Shown here in pieces: positions 1 through 5,800 of a stretch of DNA of 7,132 bases. The DNA comes from Deltaproteobacteria bacterium (GTDB lineage Bacteria; Myxococcota_A; Polyangia; HGW-17). The notes beneath the pieces are model-generated. The model was not told the DNA's origin, searched no databases, and saw nothing but the letters and a program-made list of their open reading frames with translations. The translations under genes were made by a program, and so were the position numbers. Where the stretch lies: the NCBI GenBank assembly GCA_003249585.1, contig QKIM01000474.1, positions 1 through 7,132 on the forward strand, read 5' to 3'. Within the stretch, counting starts at the first letter, position 1. Every line of letters starts with the position of its first letter.

Positions 1-1013
1 AAGAAATAGATGAGGAGGAACACAAAGAGGGAGAGGCCGAGGCCAATGAGCAGGCCGAGCCTGGTGGTGCTCTGCATCTCCTTTTCCATGCGCTGTGCCT
101 GCTGCTGTTTCCTTTTCAATTGGATCTGCCGGTTGTGCTCGCGCTCGGTCTCCTTACGAGTCTGGGCCTCTGCCTCCTTCCGCTCCTGCTCTTCTCCGGC
201 CTCGCGCTCCACGCGCTCCTGATCGAGCCGCTGGGCTTCCAGGATGTGCTCCTGTTCCATCCGCTGGGCCTTCTGGGCCCGTCGCTCTTCGAGCTCCCTT
301 TGCTCCGTCTGCTGCTGCTGGAGCCTGTCCTTCTGCCATCCGGTAGGGCCTGCGCACTTGATGAACCACTTTGCTGCCCGGCGCTCGGGGAAGAGCTTCT
401 GGAACACCTCGTCGGAGAGGACCACTTCCGAGTCACAGTAGGTGCAGAGCACCTCCCGCCCCTCGATGGCGGAGGCGGCGATGTCTCCGGCGCAGTTGGG
501 GCACTTGACGGTGAAGTCCCGGTCGGCCGCCAGGGTCGGCAGCCCCAGCTGTTCCTTCTGCGCGCTCGTGAGGGCGCCCCCGAAGATCTGGCGCAGGTTT
601 TTGTACCGTGCCACGACCTCGGGAGGAGGGGCAGAGGTGAGGATCGCTTCGCCGCAGCCCGTGCAGGTGAGCGCAGCCAGACCTTCCGAGGCGAGCTGAT
701 CCCCGGTGAGCGGGACCTCGCACTTCCGGCAGCTGGGGAGCTCCCTGGTGAGGGTGTAGAGGATGCGATCGGTGATCTCTCCGCGCGCCCCCTTCTGCTT
801 GGCCTTCATGGAACTGATCTGGTCGTCGAGGTCCCGGACGACCTTCCCCAGGAGGGAGGGCGTGTTCTTGAAGGTGGCGTGGCAGACGGGGCAGGTGAGC
901 TCCAGGAGCAGTCCGTTGAGGGGAATATTGGGCGCGCCGCAGTTGGCACAGCTGGTGAGGAGCGTCAGTCCGAAATACCGGACTTCTTCCGAAGAGGGTT
1001 CCTGCTGAGTCAT
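1..1013 (-). CDS. Triple zinc-ribbon, coiled-coil membrane-anchored protein (partial, C-terminus off the left edge)
   Basis: I do not recognise a named family. The frame is open from the ATG at 1011-1013 to the left edge: 337 codons, no stop reached. Three CxxC...CxxC modules lie in tandem: Cys22/25 with Cys41/44, Cys95/98 with Cys117/120, and Cys171/174 with Cys190/193. The first and third have 15 residues between the pairs and the second 18, the layout of zinc-ribbon (rubredoxin-like) metal sites. Residues about 227-312 are rich in Gln, Glu, Arg and Lys with almost no Gly or Pro and should form a long helix or coiled coil. Residues 319-337 (LGLLIGLG followed by SLFVFLLIYF) are a membrane helix with small-residue spacing at Gly320, Gly324 and Gly326. 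No signal peptide is present, so the ribbons are probably cytoplasmic and the protein anchored from its C-terminal side. A GGAG Shine-Dalgarno lies 7 bases before the ATG. It follows the lipoprotein gene by 36 bases, so the two are probably co-transcribed. Zinc binding is predicted from the cysteines only; the ligand or partner (nucleic acid or protein) cannot be told. Confidence 0.85.
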   Translation of the reverse strand, partial: MTQQEPSSEEVRYFGLTLLTSCANCGAPNIPLNGLLLELTCPVCHATFKNTPSLLGKVVRDLDDQISSMKAKQKGARGEITDRILYTLTRELPSCRKCEVPLTGDQLASEGLAALTCTGCGEAILTSAPPPEVVARYKNLRQIFGGALTSAQKEQLGLPTLAADRDFTVKCPNCAGDIAASAIEGREVLCTYCDSEVVLSDEVFQKLFPERRAAKWFIKCAGPTGWQKDRLQQQQTEQRELEERRAQKAQRMEQEHILEAQRLDQERVEREAGEEQERKEAEAQTRKETEREHNRQIQLKRKQQQAQRMEKEMQSTTRLGLLIGLGLSLFVFLLIYF

Positions 1014-1049
1014 CGTGTCTCCATCTTCTTGGCCTCGCAAGGCCCCGTG

Positions 1050-2210
1050 CTATCGGCCCGACCACTCCCTGGCTCTGGGATCCTGGGGCCACATCCTGGC
1101 GAGCGCTGCGTAGATGATCCGGGCTTCTTGGGTCTTCTTCTGGGCGGTGTATGCTTCGGCCAGAATCACCAGGACCCGTTTGAGGTCCTCACTTCTGCCC
1201 ATGCGCTTCTCGAGCTTCTCGCAGGCCTTCGAGGCCTCGTTATGGGCGGGATCCAGCCGTGCCAGCTCCCTGGCGGCCTCCATGAGGACGGCGTGGGGCG
1301 CCTTGGGGTGGGAGAGGGCGAGCCACAGCTCCTCGCCAGCCTTGGCCCCATCCTTCATCGCCAGGTGGGAGCGGGCCTTGTGGAGGTGGGCATGGGCCGC
1401 CATGATCGTTGCCTTGGAGCTCTGTGAGGCCCTCTGGAACCACCGGATGGCCCTGGTGTGATGCCCCCCTTCGGCTTCAGTGATCCCCAGCACCCAATAA
1501 ATATAGGGTATGTGCCGCGAGAGGGGAAAGTTACCCAGCAGGCGGAAGTTCAGTTTTTTTATGGTGGTCCTGTGCTTCCTGATTGCGCCCTTGTCGCCGG
1601 CCAGGCGGGCCCATTGGAGCTGTCGGCTGGCAATTGTGACAAGCACAAAGAGCATCTGGTCCATGTCCGGGAAGTTCCGGTGGGCTGTGTTCATGGCGAC
1701 GCTCAAAGCCAGGGTTCGGCTCGTCTCCAGGCTTTTGAGGGCCCATCGCTTCGACTTCCGGAACTGTTTCCACAGGGCGGGGAGTTTCGCGCACTGCCCG
1801 GTCCGGGCCGTCTCTCTGATGGCGCCTGCCCAAGCGTGCAGCCTGGCTCGCTCCTTGAGGTAGAGCCCGTACCAGTAGTTCGCCAGGCGGGCCGCGGCCG
1901 GGGCGTATCTGGGGTCATCCCCGGGGATCTCGCGCAGGATTCGCATTCTGTGGGAGGGGAGAGGCTCCATGAACTTCTCCATGGGTTTTCGATAGGGGTA
2001 GACGTCCGAGACCGACGCAGGGATCTGGAGCTCCGTGTGCTCCTTGTCCGTGAGGGAGCAGGAGGGGGGCGGGGACGTTCGGGTGACCGGACCGGGCCCT
2101 GGTCTGGAAGGCGTGGCCTCCGTTTTCCGTCCGGCCGACGCGGAGCAGCCGGCCCCCAAGCCCATCAGGCCGATGACAGCGATCATGCTCGACAACACTC
2201 TTCTGCACAT
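1050..2210 (-). CDS. Probable TPR-like lipoprotein, function unknown
   Basis: A 386-residue protein not assignable to a named family. The N-terminus has a short positive stretch (Arg3, Arg4), a hydrophobic core (residues 9-18, MIAVIGLMGL) and a lipobox-like LGAG-C with Cys22 as the probable lipidated residue. Gly at -3 is unusual, so lipidation is likely rather than certain. Cleavage would leave a Ser/Thr/Pro/Gly-rich linker (residues about 23-52), typical of outer-envelope lipoproteins. The rest is helical. Residues about 237-270 and 340-378 look like degenerate TPR units: the first has WVLGITEAEGG then AIRWFQRA, the second LAEAYTAQKKTQEARIIYAAL then DP. The helices between have the same length and pattern. 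TPR arrays usually bind proteins. The start at 2210 is preferred to Met9 because it supplies the positive n-region and has GGGGAAGAG just upstream. It is first in a minus-strand unit with the zinc-ribbon gene and diverges from the Gly-Gly/DUF4132 unit. The stop is TAG at 1050-1052. Confidence 0.85.
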   Translation of the reverse strand: MCRRVLSSMIAVIGLMGLGAGCSASAGRKTEATPSRPGPGPVTRTSPPPSCSLTDKEHTELQIPASVSDVYPYRKPMEKFMEPLPSHRMRILREIPGDDPRYAPAAARLANYWYGLYLKERARLHAWAGAIRETARTGQCAKLPALWKQFRKSKRWALKSLETSRTLALSVAMNTAHRNFPDMDQMLFVLVTIASRQLQWARLAGDKGAIRKHRTTIKKLNFRLLGNFPLSRHIPYIYWVLGITEAEGGHHTRAIRWFQRASQSSKATIMAAHAHLHKARSHLAMKDGAKAGEELWLALSHPKAPHAVLMEAARELARLDPAHNEASKACEKLEKRMGRSEDLKRVLVILAEAYTAQKKTQEARIIYAALARMWPQDPRAREWSGR

Positions 2211-2242
2211 GGTCTCTTCCCCAATCAGCGTCGTCTGACACC

Positions 2243-2280
2243 TCAGGCATCATAGCAAATATCCGAAGAAATGAGGCATC
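2243..2280. repeat. Pair of 9-base direct repeats, T(C/G)AGGCATC, possible operator
   Basis: TCAGGCATC at 2243-2251 and TGAGGCATC at 2272-2280 differ at one base and are spaced 29 bases start to start, a little under three helical turns. The first copy overlaps the candidate -10 and start site of the minus-strand promoter and the second covers its -35 region. That placement suits a repressor or dimeric regulator, but a pair this short can arise by chance. Confidence 0.3.
2249..2257 (-). promoter_or_regulatory. Candidate extended -10 promoter for the lipoprotein/zinc-ribbon unit
   Basis: Read on the minus strand the sequence is TGC-TATGAT: five of six matches to TATAAT, preceded by the TGn extended -10 motif. 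No good -35 hexamer stands 16-18 bases upstream, which fits an extended -10 promoter. Transcription would start near 2242, giving a leader of about 32 bases that holds the GGGGAAGAG ribosome binding site. It is a sigma-70-type match by eye only. Confidence 0.45.
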
Positions 2281-2307
2281 GGAATGTACAGGTCCTGTGA
2301 GAAGCGA

Positions 2308-2335
2308 TTGACGGTGGATATAGGGATGGGATAAG
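2308..2335 (+). promoter_or_regulatory. Candidate sigma-70-type promoter for the Gly-Gly protein/DUF4132 unit
   Basis: TTGACG at 2308-2313 (five of six to TTGACA) is followed after 16 bases by GATAAG at 2330-2335 (four of six to TATAAT). The start site would fall near 2342. This helps decide the start of the next gene: the GTG at 2345 would be almost leaderless, whereas the ATG at 2372 would have a leader of about 30 bases with an AGGGA binding site. Confidence 0.45.
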
Positions 2336-2371
2336 TTCGCTGGCGTGGATACTCAACAGGGAAACGAGCCT

Positions 2372-2800
2372 ATGATCACGATCCAGGGAAAGACGGTCGG
2401 GAAGAAGGGGGACGCCTTCGAGAGCTGGCGTATCCCCATGGAACCATCCCTGCTCGTAAATGGAACGATCTCGCTTGGCAGCCTGATCTCGGCCATCGTC
2501 GAGAGCGAGCTGGAGGCGTTCTTTGCGCGGCAGGCGAAGCTGAAGACGCTCTTCTTCCTCTCACCCGAGGAGATCAGGGCCGGTGCCGAGGAGGGCCGGA
2601 TCCTCATGGGGGGCAGGGAGTTCGATACGGCCGCCACCTCCCTGGCCCTGGCACAGGCAGAGGCGCTCACGGCCTTCGAGGATGGCATCTATTTTGTCCT
2701 GGTGGATGGTCGCCGGATGAACGCACTGGATGAGACCGTCACACTCAGTGACGAGAGCACGGTCATGTTCGTGAAACTGACCATGCTCGCAGGGGGGTGA
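2372..2800 (+). CDS. Small conserved-looking protein with C-terminal Gly-Gly, candidate beta-grasp (ubiquitin/MoaD-like) protein
   Basis: With the ATG at 2372 the product is 142 residues. A GTG at 2345 in the same frame would add nine residues, but it has no clear binding site and lies at the predicted transcription start. AGGGA at 2358-2362 sits 9 bases before the ATG. The sequence fits a beta-grasp order: a strand pair at residues 1-22 (MITIQGKTVG, turn, AFESWRIP), then TISLGSLISAIVESELEAF (32-50) resembling the 'T-x-x-x-L-I' helix start of MoaD/ThiS/ubiquitin-like proteins. A charged helical insert follows (about 51-103). Then come strands at 106-112 (IYFVLVD) and 130-136 (TVMFVKL), and the chain ends LAGG directly before TGA. 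A free Gly-Gly terminus is the hallmark of Ubl and sulfur-carrier proteins activated by E1-like enzymes. No signal peptide, cysteine or catalytic motif is seen. The DUF4132 gene follows after 3 bases, so the two are very likely co-translated. The gene is certain enough; the fold is inference, and adaptor or structural roles are alternatives. Confidence 0.85.
   Translation: MITIQGKTVGKKGDAFESWRIPMEPSLLVNGTISLGSLISAIVESELEAFFARQAKLKTLFFLSPEEIRAGAEEGRILMGGREFDTAATSLALAQAEALTAFEDGIYFVLVDGRRMNALDETVTLSDESTVMFVKLTMLAGG
2791..2797 (+). promoter_or_regulatory. Ribosome binding site of the DUF4132 gene, inside the end of the preceding gene
   Basis: AGGGGGG ends six bases before the ATG at 2804. The six G residues are also the two Gly codons that end the preceding protein, so one stretch sets both the Gly-Gly terminus and initiation of the giant gene. 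The stop TGA (2798-2800) lies between the site and the ATG. The arrangement supports translational coupling. Confidence 0.7.
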
Positions 2801-2803
2801 ACC

Positions 2804-5800
2804 ATGAGCAAGGGAATCGACAAACTGCGATCGGAGATGGAGGGACACAAGCTCGAAGGGCTCCAGGAGAAGCGGCTCAAGCGCATGAAGAAGCTGCCGC
2901 CTCCCCTGCGCACTGCAGGGTATTTCCTCATGGAACGCCTGGAGGATGGCTCGGCCCCCGAGAATCAGTGGGAGCAGTGGGAGCTTTTGGAGGAGAACAA
3001 GGAGAAGGCGCTGAAGATGGTGGAGAAGATGTCCGACTTAGAGCGCGCGACCCTGTTCGATGTGCTCTTCGGGCAGATGGGGCCCCACGTGTGCACCTTC
3101 TTCGCCTGGTCCATCGCCATGCCCTACGAGATCGGGGGGATGCGCAAGGCCTTCCACTCGGAGGATCCCGAGGACACCGGCCAGGTACGGGGCCAGATGC
3201 TCGACACCCTGCTCACCAACCTGGACGAGTACGACATGGACCTCCCCTGGGTGGCCCGCTGGGCTCCCCTCCTCGACGAGTGGGGCGTCCAGTCCTGGGG
3301 GCCGCTGTTCGCCGCCGTCATCGATGCCGGTGGCGCCGATGGCGAGGCGCTCTTCTCCTCCTTCATCGACACGGTCCACAACGAGAACAGCTCCGTGTTC
3401 ATGGGCGCGCATATCATCACCGCGCTCCTCTCCTGCAGTCGTCCCAGGGGATGGGAGGTCATCGCCGACCTTCTGCGGGCTGCCCAGCGGCAGGAGGGCC
3501 TCCGCCAGTCCATCATGGAGGCGGTGGACATGGCCCACCCCGAGGCCTTCAGGTTGTTCATGCGCATGCTGCTGGACGAGAACCTCATCCGCTTCTCCTC
3601 GGTGATCCGATCCGTCATGGTGTGGTTCGGGTTCGGGGAGGAGGAGGAGATCAACAAGAGGCAGCTCAAGGCCTATGTGGAGATGGCCCTGGGGACCCTC
3701 GAGGATGCCGCCTTGCGACGTGCCTGCCTCGAGAAGGGGACCCCGCAGCAGCTCTACTTCGCGCTGTGGAGCGAGGCCCATATCGACGTGCAGTCGGCCG
3801 TCGGGAGCGTGAAGCGCATCCTCGGCGACGATCGGGACCCTGACCGGCGCTTTGCCGCCTTCTACCTCTACGGGCTGCTCCAGCGCAGGGATCCCCAGGT
3901 CATGCTGTCCGCCCTCAAGGATGAGACGCAGATCGTCGCCGCCGTGGCCACCGCGCTGCTGGACAACTGGAAAGAAGGGGAGGAGAGAGACCTCTACCTC
4001 CCGACGCTCTTCGACCTGCTCGACCGATTCCCGCAAAAAGAGGTCGAGCTCGAGACGCCCGTCTGGTCCTGGGTGAGGATTCCGGCCTCCAAGAACCGGG
4101 TGTTGACGACCCTCATCACCCTCCTCGATGACGACATCGCGCGGCTCTATCCCCATCTCCCGCTCATGGACGCGGACAACCGCTCGGCTGTCGTCAGGGC
4201 CATCGCCAGTATGGAGCGGCTGGACGAAAAGACACGCGAGGTCGTGTTCTCCATGGCGGGGGATGCCAGCGGCTGGGTCCGTTCGGGCATCTTCGATCTC
4301 ATCGAGAAGCTCAAACCTACCAAGGAGGAGCTCCGTGGCTTCGAGGCCCTCCTGGCGCGCAGCTCAAAAGAGCTCCGAAACATGCTCTTCGACCACCTGA
4401 TCGCCGAGACGGACGAGGAGGTCATGTCGACGTCTGAGCGCCTGCTGGCCTCCAGGAACAAGAACCAGCGCCTGGGAGGGATCGAGCTTTTACGGCGGCT
4501 GCATGATCAAAAGCGCATGGAGGATCGTGTCGGCACGATGCTGAGGCAGCAACTGGAGGGCGACCGGAAGCTCTCGGCGGAGGAGGTCACGGCGATCCAC
4601 AACTGCCTCGAGACGCAGTCCCTTTCCGAATACTCCCTCAGGGACTGCCTGGGGCTCATCGACCCCGCCAGGGTCACCCGCTTCGAACCTCCACGGAAGG
4701 TCCGGTTCCCTTACAAGGTCGGGCATGTCGCGTCGCTCATCCTCGAGCTGGAGACGTTCATAGAGAAACACGAAGAGGACACCTTCACCTACCATGCCGA
4801 CGACGAGGACGGGCACGAGGCACGGGTCGTGGGGGAGATGGAGTACTACTTCCCCGGCCCGTCGCACGTCGAGGGCAGGCGGTTCGAGGCGCAGATCGAG
4901 GGCCGCTTCATCGATGCGATGCTCAAGTGGTATGACTCCTGTGACCTGTTCCAGAACGGGGGGCTGGATCTGTTCCTTGTCAAGGCGGCGCTGGAGGCCG
5001 ACTGGGAGTCCATTGAGGAGCGGCTCGTCAAGAAGCTCCGAAAGGAGATGAGTCCCTTCACCGACAAGGTCCCTGCCCGGTACGAGACCCAGGTGTCGGG
5101 GATGGTCGACTGGCTGCTGGTGCTGCGGCCCCCCGAGGAGGCCTTCGGCTTTCTCGTCACGGCCATGGAGCACTTTCTCGCGGAGATCCCCCTGCGGTAC
5201 TTTAACGAGAAGATCCGGGACGAGTGGGACGAAGAGGTGGACATCCGTTCCTCCGATACCATCTATACCCAATTCTCCGACATCACGGGCTGGTACGCAC
5301 GCCTCTTCCCGGGCCGGCTGGGTGGTGAGGAACTGGCGCAGTACATCAGGCTGAAGCTGTGGCAGGGGATGGAGACCGAGGCCCTGGAGCGGCTCACCTA
5401 CGATCTGGAGTTCATGATGGCGGCCTACGAGGGCGGGTTCATCACCCTGGAGGATCTGGGGGTGTACATCGTCCACGTGGAAGGGTACACGCTCAAGGAG
5501 CTCTTCGGGGCCAAGCCCCACCCGCTCCTGGAGCAGCATCCCGAGGTGCTTGCGCTTCTCGACAGGATCAGGTCCAGGATTTTGGAGATCGAGCTGGTGC
5601 GGGGGGAACAGGAGACCATCGTCTCGAATCTCGCCATGGGGGTCCAGTACTGGGGCGGGAGCGACGTCATGGTCAGGACACTCAAGGCCATGGGAAACCT
5701 CCCCTTCAAGCGCGGGTATGTCTGGGGCACGCCCGACCGTCACCTGGTGTTCAGCCACATCATTCTGGGGACCTACCCCGGGCCTTCGGAGACGGTGGCG

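Noticed and set aside
301..330. CTG/CAG triplet run that might be a microsatellite
   Set aside because: Only four CAG codons in the Gln-rich coiled coil of the zinc-ribbon protein; too short to be a notable repeat.
1014..1049. Gap between the two minus-strand genes examined for a terminator or promoter
   Set aside because: Only 36 bases, no stem-loop with a T run and no promoter match; it holds the GGAG binding site of the next gene.
433..1092. Minus-strand open frame of 219 codons overlapping the zinc-ribbon gene
   Set aside because: Out-of-frame shadow. Its translation is Arg/Pro/His-rich low complexity, and it overlaps the end of the lipoprotein gene, while the ATG at 1013 in the other frame has a good binding site and cysteine motifs.
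120..1427. Open frame of 435 codons on the plus strand, lying across both minus-strand genes
   Set aside because: It runs antisense across two genes and their intergenic gap. Its composition is Leu/Gly/Pro-rich without motifs, whereas the minus strand gives ordered zinc ribbons, a coiled coil and a lipoprotein with binding sites.
3038..4156. Minus-strand open frame of 372 codons opposite the start of the giant gene
   Set aside because: Antisense shadow rich in Gly, Glu, Leu, Val and His. It has no plausible binding site or motif and lies fully within the HEAT-containing gene.
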